From positions 1 to 49,093 of the forward strand of contig CAZLLE010000038.1 in assembly GCA_964560425.1 (NCBI GenBank): a DNA stretch of 49,093 nt, read 5' to 3'. A program made the position numbers and the translations under genes. Below the pieces are notes generated by a model, which was not told the origin of the DNA, ran no database searches, and saw only the letters and a program-made list of their open reading frames with translations. Source of the stretch: CAZLLE01 sp964560425. GTDB lineage: Bacteria; Campylobacterota; Campylobacteria; Campylobacterales; QNZT01. Below, one piece after another: positions 8,924 through 17,817 of this stretch (position 1 is its first letter; every line of letters starts with the position of its first letter).

Positions 8924-10891
8924 CTATGAATTTGGCTTAATTCCAAATGTAAAGCCACCTTTTACTTTTTCAATTAGTTCAGGCATGACATCTTCATACT
9001 CTCCAACTATTCCAAAATCTGCATTATGGAAAATAGACTCTTTTGCATTTGAATTGATTGCCACAATAGTCTCAGACTCTTTCATTCCTGCAATATGTTG
9101 AATTGCACCTGAAATTCCAACAGCTATATAAACTTTTGGTCTTACCGTTTTACCTGTTTGTCCAATTTGTCTAGCATATTCACTTACACCTTCATCAACC
9201 ATAACTCTTGAAGCTGCCCATTCAGCATTGATACCTTTATCTTTTAAAGCTTCTGCCAAATCTTTGACCATTTGCATACCATCACTTGTAGTTCCACGCC
9301 CACCAGCAACGATAATATCCGCCTCAAATAGACCAGCCATTCCACCTTCACCAATAACAGTTTCAATAATTTCTGTTACAAATTCACCTTCATCAAGTTC
9401 AGGTTTAAATTCAGATATAATACCTTCTCTACTCTCATCTTTTGTTGGTACTGCAAATGTTCCAGCACGAGCTGTAGAGATTTGAGGACATACAAAACCT
9501 ATAATAGTAGCTAATTTACTCTCACCATAAGTAGGACGACGAGATTCAAGAATTGGAGCATATATAACTTGCTCTTTTGTCGCTTTATTTCTATGTTTAT
9601 GTTCACCTATTAAAAGTTCCGTACAATCAGCTGTAACACCTGAATCCGTTTTTACTCCAATTCTAGGAGCTAGTTCACGACCAGCTGTAGTTGCAGCAAA
9701 AAGTGCTATTTCATAGTTATTTTTCTTTATAAGTTGAGCAAAAGTCTCTGCAAATGGAAGAATCCTATACTCTTCAAGTCTATCATCATCAACAACAACA
9801 ACTTCATCAGCACCATGAGCAATTAACTCTTTTGCTAAATCACCAACATTTTTACCGATTAAAAGAGTTGTAACTTTTGTATCATTCCCAAGAGAAGTAG
9901 CCAAATCTCTTGCAGGAGTTAAAAGTTCTAAAGATGGTCTTGAAATTTGACCTTTTACAACCTCTGCCCAAGTTAAAATTCCTTTAGCACCATTTCTAAA
10001 GTCAATAACTCTCAGAGATTCATCTCTTTTTTTAGCTTTTTTAGCTTTTTTCTCTTTGGTCTCAAGCGTATTTTTACCACTCTCAAAGTTATTTAAAAAA
10101 TCAGAAACTAGCTTTTTCTCATCATGTCCACTAGAAATTTTAGCAGGAGCTCTCTCACTTACAATTGTTGCAACTTTTGAAACAATTGTTGGACTTCCAC
10201 TCTCTCCCGGAGTTCCTAGACCTATATGATCAGTTCCAAGTCCTACATCATCAATATTGAACATTGTAACTTCACTATTTCTAGCTTTGATAGCTCCACT
10301 AAGTGTTGGTCTACGAGGAGGTACTCCTGTTGGAGTCAAAGACAATGCACAAGGCATTGGTAGTTTCATCATCTGATAACCACCCTCAATAATTCTTTTT
10401 GCAACTATATTTCCATCTTTAGACTCTACAGTCTCAATAAAAGTAGCTTGAGGTATACCCATATTTTCTGCCACTTGAGAAGGAACATGCGCTGTATCAC
10501 CATCACTTGTTTGTCTTCCTGCAACAATCACAAAATCTTCATTTAGACCTTTTCCAAATCCTAAATGTTTAAGCATTGTAGCTATTGCCAAACCTGTAGC
10601 ATAAGTATCACTACCACCAAGTCTTCTATCACTAAGCAAATATGCTTCATCATAACCCATTGACAATGCTTTTTTAAGTGACGCATCAAAAGATGGAGGT
10701 CCCATAGAACATACTATAAGTTTTGCATCTGGATTTTGAGCCTTTAATTGAAGTCCTGCCTCAAGTCCGAAAGAACAATCTATATTTATGATGGACTTCG
10801 CTTTTGTTCTATCCATCAAACCATCATCACCCATACGCATCTCACTTGGTAGTGGTACCTGTTTCATTAAACTAATAATTGTTAAAGCCAT
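8924..10891 (-). CDS. Fused electron transfer flavoprotein, EtfB-EtfA
   Basis: In this 655-residue fusion, residues 1-~255 are EtfB and ~310-655 are EtfA, joined by a charged linker with KKAKKAKKRDE. The EtfB half has AGRQTSDGDTAHVPSQVAE near 125-142; this DGDTA form resembles clostridial, electron-bifurcating EtfB rather than the DDD form of mitochondrial ETF. The EtfA half has GRELAPRIG...SGVTADCTEL and the C-terminal FAD domain with GRGTTSDGMQ, QIGQTGKTV, YIAVGISGAIQHIAGM and FGIVGE. Etf carries electrons between flavoprotein dehydrogenases or NADH and the quinone pool. The start has AAGGAG and lies 14 bases after ETF-QO, with mdh downstream. No acyl-CoA dehydrogenase is nearby, so the electron donor is unknown. 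Confidence 0.93.
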   Translation of the reverse strand: MALTIISLMKQVPLPSEMRMGDDGLMDRTKAKSIINIDCSFGLEAGLQLKAQNPDAKLIVCSMGPPSFDASLKKALSMGYDEAYLLSDRRLGGSDTYATGLAIATMLKHLGFGKGLNEDFVIVAGRQTSDGDTAHVPSQVAENMGIPQATFIETVESKDGNIVAKRIIEGGYQMMKLPMPCALSLTPTGVPPRRPTLSGAIKARNSEVTMFNIDDVGLGTDHIGLGTPGESGSPTIVSKVATIVSERAPAKISSGHDEKKLVSDFLNNFESGKNTLETKEKKAKKAKKRDESLRVIDFRNGAKGILTWAEVVKGQISRPSLELLTPARDLATSLGNDTKVTTLLIGKNVGDLAKELIAHGADEVVVVDDDRLEEYRILPFAETFAQLIKKNNYEIALFAATTAGRELAPRIGVKTDSGVTADCTELLIGEHKHRNKATKEQVIYAPILESRRPTYGESKLATIIGFVCPQISTARAGTFAVPTKDESREGIISEFKPELDEGEFVTEIIETVIGEGGMAGLFEADIIVAGGRGTTSDGMQMVKDLAEALKDKGINAEWAASRVMVDEGVSEYARQIGQTGKTVRPKVYIAVGISGAIQHIAGMKESETIVAINSNAKESIFHNADFGIVGEYEDVMPELIEKVKGGFTFGIKPNS

Positions 10892-10905
10892 ATAAATCTC
10901 CTTTC

Positions 10906-12573
10906 TTACATATAATTATATTGTGGACCATCTTCACCATAAGGGGTAGTCCATAAAATAGCATCATTTGGAGACTTGATATCACAAGTTTTACAATGCA
11001 CGCAGTTCTCAGCATGAATACGAAGAGACTTCTCACCACTTTTTTTATCCGTATGAACTTCATAAACTTCAGCAGGACAAAAAGCTTGACAAGGTCCACC
11101 ATAATCAGCAATATTTTGCTTAACTTTTACATCATCTACTACTAAATGACAAGGCTGATCTTCATCATGATTTGCTTTAGAGTAATATACATCTGTTACT
11201 TTGTCAAAAGTAAGTTTCTTATCAAATTCCAATTTTCCAGCAAAACGCTCCGCAAAACTTTTTCTATCTCCCATTTCACTCAATTTCAAAAGAGTTTCAT
11301 TATCTTTTTCTGTCTTTATGTCACCAGTAAGACATGCCCCTTTTGTAATGAGTTGAACACCAAATCTAAGAGCACCAGAGATCATACCATTATTAAATGA
11401 TTGTCTAAAGTTTCTTACAGGATAAAGCTCTTTATGTAATCTACTATTCTCAAAATATTTTTGAACTGAACTAAGCTCTGATTCACTTGTATCATCTTTG
11501 ATCAATGCTTCAGCAGCACTTTTCGCAGCATTAATACCAGATTGAACAGCTAAATGAACACCTTTTAAACTAGCAGTAGCAAGCATTCCTGCACTATCTC
11601 CAACGATCAAGAAGTTATCACCATAAAATTTTGGAATAGAGTTATAACCACCTTCAGGCAAAGTTTTTGCACCAAATTCCAAAATATTTCCACCCTCTAA
11701 TACTTTACGCACAAATGGATGTTGTTTCCAAACTTGCATAGCACCATGAATATCAAATGTTGGATCTTTATAATCAAGTCCAACAACCAAACCAAGAGCA
11801 ACTCTATTATCACTCAATCCATAGATAAAACCACCACCAAACTCATCACCACTTTGAAGAGGATAACCAGCAGTATGATAAACTTGACCAGCCTCTATAT
11901 TACCTTCAGGTACTCTCCAAAGCTCTTTTACTCCAAGAGAATAGATTTGAGCATTTTTACCAGCATCTAAATTTTTTCTATTGATTAAAGTCTTTGTTAA
12001 ACTACCTCTTGTACCTTCAGCCAAAATTGTAATTCTAGCCTCAATGGAACTACCCTCTTGAAAGTTAGGTAACTTATTGCCATGGTGATCTAAACCAGTA
12101 TCTTTTGTTTTTGCACCACAAACATTACCATTTTCATCATACAAAAGCTCATCCACTGAAAAACCTGTGTAAATTTCTACACCTTTTTTCTCAGCAACAC
12201 CTGCCAAATATTTACATACTTGTGCCAATGAAGCTATTTTATTACCCATATTATTCATATATGGAGGATGAAAAGGAAGGTCATAAGAACCATCACCTGT
12301 CAAAAATACTGTTGTATCTTTTGTAACTTCAGAGTCAAAAGGAATTTCATCTACACCAATATAAGGAAGTAACTCTTCAAAAACCTCAGTCTTTATTACT
12401 GCACCTGAAAGAATATGACTACCAATTGATTCGCCTTTTTCAACTAGTAAAATTCTACCGCTCTGCCCTCTCTCATTCAACATATTTGCCAATTGAATAG
12501 CAGTCGAAAGACCCGCAGGTCCACCACCAACTATCAATACATCTGTCGAAATTTTATCAACAACACCAGCCAT
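10906..12573 (-). CDS. Electron transfer flavoprotein:quinone oxidoreductase (ETF-QO)
   Basis: A 555-residue membrane-associated FAD/[4Fe-4S] enzyme that passes electrons between Etf and quinone. The N-terminal FAD site is LIVGGGPAGLSTAIQLA; a mid-region KFYGDNFLIVGDSAGM closes the FAD fold. The C-terminal ferredoxin-like domain contains CQAFCPAEVYEV and NCVHCKTCDIKSPNDAI, ending GPQYNYM as in canonical ETF-QO. I place the start at ATG 12573 because a strong GGAGGT site (12578-12583) lies just upstream; an ATG six codons earlier (12591) would put this site inside the gene. It is the first gene of the ETF-QO/EtfBA/Mdh unit, whose promoter must lie in 12592-12745. It is equivalent to FixC plus FixX fused, so it could act in a FixABCX-like complex. 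Confidence 0.94.
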   Translation of the reverse strand: MAGVVDKISTDVLIVGGGPAGLSTAIQLANMLNERGQSGRILLVEKGESIGSHILSGAVIKTEVFEELLPYIGVDEIPFDSEVTKDTTVFLTGDGSYDLPFHPPYMNNMGNKIASLAQVCKYLAGVAEKKGVEIYTGFSVDELLYDENGNVCGAKTKDTGLDHHGNKLPNFQEGSSIEARITILAEGTRGSLTKTLINRKNLDAGKNAQIYSLGVKELWRVPEGNIEAGQVYHTAGYPLQSGDEFGGGFIYGLSDNRVALGLVVGLDYKDPTFDIHGAMQVWKQHPFVRKVLEGGNILEFGAKTLPEGGYNSIPKFYGDNFLIVGDSAGMLATASLKGVHLAVQSGINAAKSAAEALIKDDTSESELSSVQKYFENSRLHKELYPVRNFRQSFNNGMISGALRFGVQLITKGACLTGDIKTEKDNETLLKLSEMGDRKSFAERFAGKLEFDKKLTFDKVTDVYYSKANHDEDQPCHLVVDDVKVKQNIADYGGPCQAFCPAEVYEVHTDKKSGEKSLRIHAENCVHCKTCDIKSPNDAILWTTPYGEDGPQYNYM

Positions 12574-12745
12574 TGTTACCTCCATTTTCATAAAGTTATT
12601 TCACCTCTCGGAGAAAACATGTTATCCAAATCAGCCATAACAGTAGGTAAGAAAGAAGGTTCAAAGTTAAAAGTTTTTTTAATAGTAGAAATTATTCACA
12701 TTTATATCATATATTTTAAGTTTAAGGGAGGGGTGGAGATAGAGT

Positions 12746-12775
12746 ATGGGTACTTGGAAAAATCCAAGTACCCAT
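12746..12775 (-). terminator. Terminator of the kor operon
   Basis: A perfect 13-base stem, ATGGGTACTTGGA / TCCAAGTACCCAT, with a 4-base loop begins 9 bases after the korC stop. It is followed by the ~170-bp leader of the ETF-QO gene, in which I see no other feature. It probably separates the two transcripts. Confidence 0.7.
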
Positions 12776-12783
12776 TTAAAAAG

Positions 12784-13341
12784 CTACTTAGCCATAGCCT
12801 CTTTAGCATATTTTTCACCAAGCTCATATGCAATTTTATTTACATCATGAACTTTTGGTGGTACTTTTGAAAGCATTGTAGCGATAAGTGTATCTTTATC
12901 AATAGCATTCATCATAGTATTTGCGATAGCAAGTGCAACAACTGATTGAGTAATTACATTTCCTACCTCTTCTTTTGCAATTTGGATAATTGGTATTTCA
13001 TATATTTTCCATTTTTGTCTATCTTCATCACTTGGATGTACAAGATTTGGATCAACAACTATAATACCACCCTCTTTTACACCATTTTTAAATGATTGAT
13101 AACTTACATTTGCAACTGAAAGCATAAAGTTTACTTCACCATCATTTGCATATGGATAGTAAATCTCTTCATCATCCAAAGTAATATCCACAACTGTAGG
13201 TCCACCACGCACTTGTGATGTATATGTTGCAGTTTTTAGTCCAAACCCACCAGTTTTAATCTTTGCAGCAGCAAAAATTTCACCAGCAAGAAGAACACCT
13301 TGTCCACCAACACCCGTAAATCTCATTAATGTTCTAGCCAT
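12784..13341 (-). CDS. korC: 2-oxoglutarate:ferredoxin oxidoreductase, gamma subunit
   Basis: The 185-residue gamma subunit (POR/KOR gamma family) has RFTGVGGQGVLLAGEIFA at the N-terminus and YTSQVRGGPTVVDITL near residue 40, both family signatures. With KorA, KorB and the ferredoxin subunit KorD it converts 2-oxoglutarate and CoA to succinyl-CoA, CO2 and reduced ferredoxin, or the reverse for CO2 fixation. It is the last gene of the korDABC block, 11 bases after korB, with AAGGAGAG before the start and a 13-base terminator stem after the stop. The gene order D-A-B-C is the same as Campylobacter/Helicobacter oorDABC, supporting 2-oxoglutarate rather than pyruvate as substrate. Confidence 0.93.
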   Translation of the reverse strand: MARTLMRFTGVGGQGVLLAGEIFAAAKIKTGGFGLKTATYTSQVRGGPTVVDITLDDEEIYYPYANDGEVNFMLSVANVSYQSFKNGVKEGGIIVVDPNLVHPSDEDRQKWKIYEIPIIQIAKEEVGNVITQSVVALAIANTMMNAIDKDTLIATMLSKVPPKVHDVNKIAYELGEKYAKEAMAK

Positions 13342-13352
13342 TGTGCTCTCCT

Positions 13353-14210
13353 TTATATTTTTTTCTCAAAGTCATCTTGAGTAATTTTACCTCTTTTACC
13401 TTGATGAACTTTTTGAATCTCTGCATACATATCACAATATTCATCTGCTTCTGTATCTTGATGTAAAACACCAGTAGGAAGTAAATTAAGTTGCTCTTCA
13501 GGACTCAATTCATCATATTTCTTTTTAGGCATTGTGATACTATCAATCCACTTAAGATTATCCATAGCCGATGCCATTTTATTTTTACGACCGAGATTAA
13601 TATGGCAATTTGAAAGTGCTTCAACTAGAGCAAAACCTTTGTGCTTAAATGCAGCAACAAACACTTTTTCAAGTTTTTTAGGGTCATTCATGCTTTCACG
13701 AGCAACAAATGTAGCTCCAGAAGCTATTGCTAAATTACATGTATTAAAAGTTGGATCAATATTACCAGCCTTTTGAGATACTGTCCACATACCTTTTGGA
13801 GTAGTTGGAGATGTTTGAGAATTTGTTAGACCATAAATAAAGTTATTGATAATAATCATAGTCATATCAATATTTCTTCTACAACCATGAATAGTATGGT
13901 TACCACCAATTGCTAGTGCATCACCATCACCAGCAACACAAATCACATGTTTATCAGGATTTGCCAATTTAATACCTGTAGCGTAAGCAACAGTTCTACC
14001 ATGCGTTGTGTGTACAGTATTAAAATCAACATAAGAAGAGAATCTTCCAGAACAACCAATTCCAGAAACTACACATACATCATCTTGATTCCAACCCATC
14101 TTTTCAACAGCTCTTACAAATGTTTTTAAAATAACACCATCACCACAACCCCAACACCACAATGTTGGCATCTTTTCAAGTCTTAAATATTTCTCATAAT
14201 TAAAAGCCAT
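13353..14210 (-). CDS. korB: 2-oxoglutarate:ferredoxin oxidoreductase, beta subunit (TPP-binding)
   Basis: The 285-residue catalytic beta subunit holds thiamine diphosphate and a [4Fe-4S] cluster. Cys residues in LWCWGCGDG (residues ~18-24) and GIGCSGRF (~50) and a later Cys near 200 are the cluster ligands seen in short KorB proteins. The TPP motif runs from GDGDALAIGG to MIIINN (~95-123), followed by IYGLTNSQTSPTTPKG. It starts 1 base after the korA stop with a GGAG site inside the end of korA, so translation is coupled. The substrate call follows the oorDABC order and the flanking sucCD genes, which handle succinyl-CoA. Confidence 0.95.
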   Translation of the reverse strand: MAFNYEKYLRLEKMPTLWCWGCGDGVILKTFVRAVEKMGWNQDDVCVVSGIGCSGRFSSYVDFNTVHTTHGRTVAYATGIKLANPDKHVICVAGDGDALAIGGNHTIHGCRRNIDMTMIIINNFIYGLTNSQTSPTTPKGMWTVSQKAGNIDPTFNTCNLAIASGATFVARESMNDPKKLEKVFVAAFKHKGFALVEALSNCHINLGRKNKMASAMDNLKWIDSITMPKKKYDELSPEEQLNLLPTGVLHQDTEADEYCDMYAEIQKVHQGKRGKITQDDFEKKI

Positions 14211-14211
14211 C

Positions 14212-15345
14212 CTATAACTCCTTTACTTTACTTACAATCTCATGTGGAGAGATTGGTCTTCCGTTTACTTTAAATAGACCTTCAATATCAAGTCTTGCAG
14301 TTGCACGCTGTACTTCACTATGGAATTGACCAATATTTAACTCAACTACTAATACTTTTTCAATTTTATCTGCATACTCTTTCATCTTCTCAGCAGGACT
14401 TGGCCAAATAGTAATTGGTCTAAATAGACCCGCTTTAATTCCTTCTGCTCTTAAAGTTCTAATAGACTCCTTTGCTGCTAGAGAAACTGATCCATAAGCA
14501 ACGATCATAATTTCAGCATCATCCATCATAAATTCTTCATAAGACTCAATCTCATCTTTATGTGCTTCAACTTTATCTTCAAGTCTCTGAATTAGTTTTC
14601 TACATGTCTCAATCTCTTCAGTAGGGAAACCATTTTTGTCATGGTGAAGACCCGTAAAGTGATATCTATAACCCTCAAACATAGGATTTAAAACAGCAGG
14701 TTCAGTTGGACCACACTCATAAGGAAAATACTCATCAGCAGGACCATCAAATCTTTTTCTAGGAACTATTCCAGCTTCTACCTCTTCAGGAGTTGGTATC
14801 ATCGCCTTACCATGCATGTGACCAATAGTCTCATCAAGTAAAACAATAACTGGTTGCATAAAACGATCAGCAATATTAAATGCACGAACTACTTCTGTAT
14901 AACATTCAGCTAAGTTACCAGCACATAAAGTAATTGACTTATAGTCACCATGTGAAGGGTTTTTAGATTGAAGAATATCACCTTGTGAAACACGAGTTGG
15001 AAGACCTGTTGATGGACCACCTCTCATAACATTTACACATACCAATGGAACTTCCGCCATTTGTGCCAAACCTAAGTTTTCGGCTTTTAAACTCATACCT
15101 GGACCAGATGTTGCAGTTAGTGTTCTAACTCCTGACATACCAGCTCCAATAACAGCACAAATACCTGCTATTTCATCTTCCATTTGAATTGCAGTTCCAC
15201 CAACCTTTGGTAAAAGATCTGAGATAACATGCATAACCTCACTCGATGGTGTTAATGGATACCCACCAAAAAACTTACATCCAGCATCAACAGCTGCTAT
15301 TGCAGCTAATTCATTACCAGTAGATATTACTTCTCTTGTTGCCAT
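14212..15345 (-). CDS. korA: 2-oxoglutarate:ferredoxin oxidoreductase, alpha subunit
   Basis: The 377-residue alpha subunit carries the pyrimidine-binding and CoA-side domains of the 2-oxoacid:ferredoxin oxidoreductase. The N-terminus has GNELAAIAAVDAGCKFFGGYPLTPSSEV, the conserved YPxTPSSE core. EDEIAGICAVIGAGMSG and TATSGPGMSLKAENLGLA (~55-95) match the family, and the C-terminal domain contains IVAYGSVSLAAKE. It starts 2 bases past korD with AAGGAG upstream and is followed directly by korB. The length is typical of KorA lacking the fused gamma domain, consistent with a separate korC. Together the four kor products form the ferredoxin-linked step of the TCA cycle, working in either direction. 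Confidence 0.95.
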   Translation of the reverse strand: MATREVISTGNELAAIAAVDAGCKFFGGYPLTPSSEVMHVISDLLPKVGGTAIQMEDEIAGICAVIGAGMSGVRTLTATSGPGMSLKAENLGLAQMAEVPLVCVNVMRGGPSTGLPTRVSQGDILQSKNPSHGDYKSITLCAGNLAECYTEVVRAFNIADRFMQPVIVLLDETIGHMHGKAMIPTPEEVEAGIVPRKRFDGPADEYFPYECGPTEPAVLNPMFEGYRYHFTGLHHDKNGFPTEEIETCRKLIQRLEDKVEAHKDEIESYEEFMMDDAEIMIVAYGSVSLAAKESIRTLRAEGIKAGLFRPITIWPSPAEKMKEYADKIEKVLVVELNIGQFHSEVQRATARLDIEGLFKVNGRPISPHEIVSKVKEL

Positions 15346-15347
15346 TA

Positions 15348-15689
15348 TTAAGCTCCTTGTAGTGACATATAATTATTTGCGACAATTGCTTCTTGTCTAG
15401 CTTTTGCCTCATCTGTTAATTTTGCAAAACTATGTCCTGCAGCTTTAAATTCTTTACGATCGGCTACAAAAATAGCAAAATCTGGACAGCTCAATTCACA
15501 ATCATTACACCCTATACAACTTTCTGGATGATCAATTGAGATCATCGCACCAAGTGTTGATGAATCTTCATATACCATAGCAAGTACACCAGCTGGACAT
15601 GCTGACACACATATATCACATGCTTTACAATTATCCGTATTTATCCAGACAGGTTGATCACCTGGATTCACTGTTTCAAAAGTTCCCAT
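15348..15689 (-). CDS. korD: 2-oxoglutarate:ferredoxin oxidoreductase, ferredoxin-like delta subunit
   Basis: This 113-residue protein has two [4Fe-4S] cluster motifs: CKACDICVSACPAG at residues ~22-35 and CIGCNDCELSCPD at ~58-70. It is the electron-transfer subunit of the complex, linking the KorB cluster to soluble ferredoxin. It sits first in korDABC, 20 bases after sucD, with AGGAG before its ATG. The unusual 22-residue gap between the motifs and the C-terminal helical tail match OorD-type subunits rather than free bacterial ferredoxin. Confidence 0.93.
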   Translation of the reverse strand: MGTFETVNPGDQPVWINTDNCKACDICVSACPAGVLAMVYEDSSTLGAMISIDHPESCIGCNDCELSCPDFAIFVADRKEFKAAGHSFAKLTDEAKARQEAIVANNYMSLQGA

Positions 15690-15709
15690 TTATTCTCCTA
15701 TTTATAAAT

Positions 15710-16582
15710 TTATTTTTTTAATACTTCAGCGATAGCTTTACCTATCTCTGCAGGACTTACAACAACTTTTACACCAACTGCTTCAAGTGCTTCCATCTTC
15801 TCTTTAGCTGTACCAGCTGAACCAGAAACAATAGCTCCTGCATGACCCATAGTTTTACCTTTAGGTGCAGTTTGACCTGCTATAAAAGCTACAACTGGTT
15901 TAGTGATCTGCTCTTTGATAAGCTTTGCAGCTTGAATCTCAAGATCTCCACCAATTTCACCAATCATAACAATCGCTTCAGTTTCAGGGTCAGCTTCAAA
16001 CATAGGAAGAATTTGTTTGTATGATAGACCAATAATAGGATCTCCACCAATACCAACAGCGGTTGTAATACCATATCCCTCATTACATACTTGGTTTGCA
16101 CCTTCATAAGTAAGAGTTCCCGATTTACTAATTAAACCAACATTACCTTTTTTGAAAATGCTTCCAGGCATAATACCAATCTTACACTCTTGTGCTGTAA
16201 TAACACCTGGGCAGTTTGGTCCAATAGTCATCATTCCATGTTTTGTTGCATGAGCTTTTGCAGCTTGCATATCTTTTACAGGTGCTCCTTCTGTAATAAT
16301 AACAGCCAACTCTATTCCAGCTTCAGCCGCTTCCATTACCGCATCACCAACAAATGCAGGTGGAACAAAAACCATACTTACAGTAGCACCAGTTGCATCA
16401 ACTGCCTCTTGGACTGTATTAAAAACTGGTTTACCTAAATGCTCCATACCACCTTTGTTTGGTGTAACACCACCAACGATTTGTGTACCGTATGCCATAC
16501 ATTGTTCAGCATGGAAAGTACCCTCACCACCAGTAAAACCTTGAACGATTACTTTTGTATCTTTATTTACTAAAATACTCAT
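15710..16582 (-). CDS. sucD: Succinyl-CoA synthetase, alpha subunit
   Basis: The 290-residue ADP-forming succinate-CoA ligase alpha subunit binds CoA and carries the phosphohistidine. Visible are GFTGGEGTFHAEQCMAYGT near residues 15-33, the CoA-binding GGVTPNKGG, PNCPGVI near 122, and the active-site loop GKTMGHAGAIVSGSAGTA near 243-260 with the phosphorylated His. It overlaps the sucC stop by one base (TAATG) with a GGGGGA site inside sucC. It provides succinate/succinyl-CoA interconversion beside the kor genes that consume or make succinyl-CoA. It is full length and shows no oddities. Confidence 0.96.
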   Translation of the reverse strand: MSILVNKDTKVIVQGFTGGEGTFHAEQCMAYGTQIVGGVTPNKGGMEHLGKPVFNTVQEAVDATGATVSMVFVPPAFVGDAVMEAAEAGIELAVIITEGAPVKDMQAAKAHATKHGMMTIGPNCPGVITAQECKIGIMPGSIFKKGNVGLISKSGTLTYEGANQVCNEGYGITTAVGIGGDPIIGLSYKQILPMFEADPETEAIVMIGEIGGDLEIQAAKLIKEQITKPVVAFIAGQTAPKGKTMGHAGAIVSGSAGTAKEKMEALEAVGVKVVVSPAEIGKAIAEVLKK

Positions 16583-17757
16583 TATATTTCCCCCTTAGCT
16601 GCTTTTACTGCTTTCATTGCTCCATCACCTAAATCATCTCCAACAATGATATTTTTGATATTCGCATTTTGTAAAATTACGGCAGCTTCTGGTGCATTTG
16701 TACCATCAAGTCTAACAATTACAGGAACATTTACATCTGTGATTTTAGTAGCTTCTAAAATACCATTTGCAATACGATCACATCTTACAATTCCACCAAA
16801 AATATTTACAAAAATTGCTTTTACATTTGGATTTTTTAAGATAATTTCAAAACCTTTTGCAACTGTTTCTGCGTTAGCCGAGCCTCCAACATCCAAGAAG
16901 TTAGCAGGTGTTCCACCCATGTGATTAATTGTATCCATAGTACCCATCGCAAGACCAGCACCATTTACCATACAACCAATTTCACCATCAAGTGCAACAT
17001 AACTTAGACCATATTTAGCAGCTTCAACTTCATCAGGATCCTCTTCGCTTAGATCTCTCATAGCTGCGATCTCTGGTTGTCTTCCAAGAGCTGAATTATC
17101 AAATCCCATCTTTCCATCAAGAGCAATAAATTCACCGCTACCTGTTTTTACAAGAGGATTAATCTCAATCATCTCTGCATCATTATCCATGTAGAGTTGA
17201 TATAGTTTTTTAGCAAATGTAATAATATTTTTTTGCTCACCCTTATCAGTAATACCAAGACCAAATGCTAATTTTCTACCATGAAAACCTTGAAAACCGA
17301 TAGCAGGATCAACAGGAACCGTGATAATCTTTTCTGGAGTTTTTTCAGCTACAGTCTCGATATCCATACCACCTTCAGTTGAAGCCATAATTAGAGGCAT
17401 CTCCAACTTTCTATCAAGTACAACAGAGAGATATAACTCATCTTTAATATCTGCACCATCTTCAATATAAAGTTTTTGAACCAATTTACCCTCAGGTCCC
17501 GTTTGGTGAGTTACTAAAGTCATACCAAGAATCTCATCAGCTAACTCTCTAACTTCATCTAAACTTTTGGCTAGTTTTACACCACCACCAAGTCCACGAC
17601 CCCCTGCATGAATTTGTGCCTTGACAACCCAAATAGGTCCTCCAAGTTCTTTAGCATTTTCAACTGCTTCATCGACACTTAAAGCAAGTTTCCCTTTTGG
17701 TGTAGGGATATCATATTTTTTAAAAATCTGTTTTGCCTGGTACTCATGTACATTCAT
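16582..17757 (-). CDS. sucC: Succinyl-CoA synthetase, beta subunit
   Basis: The 391-residue beta subunit has the ATP-grasp domain at residues ~1-235 (MNVHEYQAKQIFKKYDIPTP, WVVKAQIHAGGRGLGGGVK, EINPLV) and a C-terminal ligase-CoA domain (FLDVGGSANAETVAKGF, IFVNIFGGIVRCD near 310-325). It joins SucD as the ADP-forming heterodimer or tetramer. AAGGAGAG lies 4 bases before the ATG. It follows fumC by 60 bases; the gap has the short inverted repeat GCTTTTT/AAAAAGC but no clear terminator, so it is probably in the same transcript as mdh-fumC. Confidence 0.96.
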   Translation of the reverse strand: MNVHEYQAKQIFKKYDIPTPKGKLALSVDEAVENAKELGGPIWVVKAQIHAGGRGLGGGVKLAKSLDEVRELADEILGMTLVTHQTGPEGKLVQKLYIEDGADIKDELYLSVVLDRKLEMPLIMASTEGGMDIETVAEKTPEKIITVPVDPAIGFQGFHGRKLAFGLGITDKGEQKNIITFAKKLYQLYMDNDAEMIEINPLVKTGSGEFIALDGKMGFDNSALGRQPEIAAMRDLSEEDPDEVEAAKYGLSYVALDGEIGCMVNGAGLAMGTMDTINHMGGTPANFLDVGGSANAETVAKGFEIILKNPNVKAIFVNIFGGIVRCDRIANGILEATKITDVNVPVIVRLDGTNAPEAAVILQNANIKNIIVGDDLGDGAMKAVKAAKGEI

Positions 17758-17817
17758 TAACTCTCCTTTATATTTATTTTATGCTTTTTCTAAAAAGCTA
17801 TGCTTTTCACAGAAAGC

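Noticed and set aside
10872..11111. Minus-strand 79-codon frame overlapping the end of ETF-QO
   Set aside because: Out-of-frame shadow within the conserved ferredoxin-like domain of ETF-QO.
12574..12591. Earlier ATG of ETF-QO at 12591
   Set aside because: The strong GGAGGT site lies between it and ATG 12573, so the later start is preferred.
12493..12870. Plus-strand open frame of 125 codons across the ETF-QO/korC boundary
   Set aside because: It overlaps the ends of two well-supported minus-strand genes and the kor terminator, with no ribosome site or family motif.
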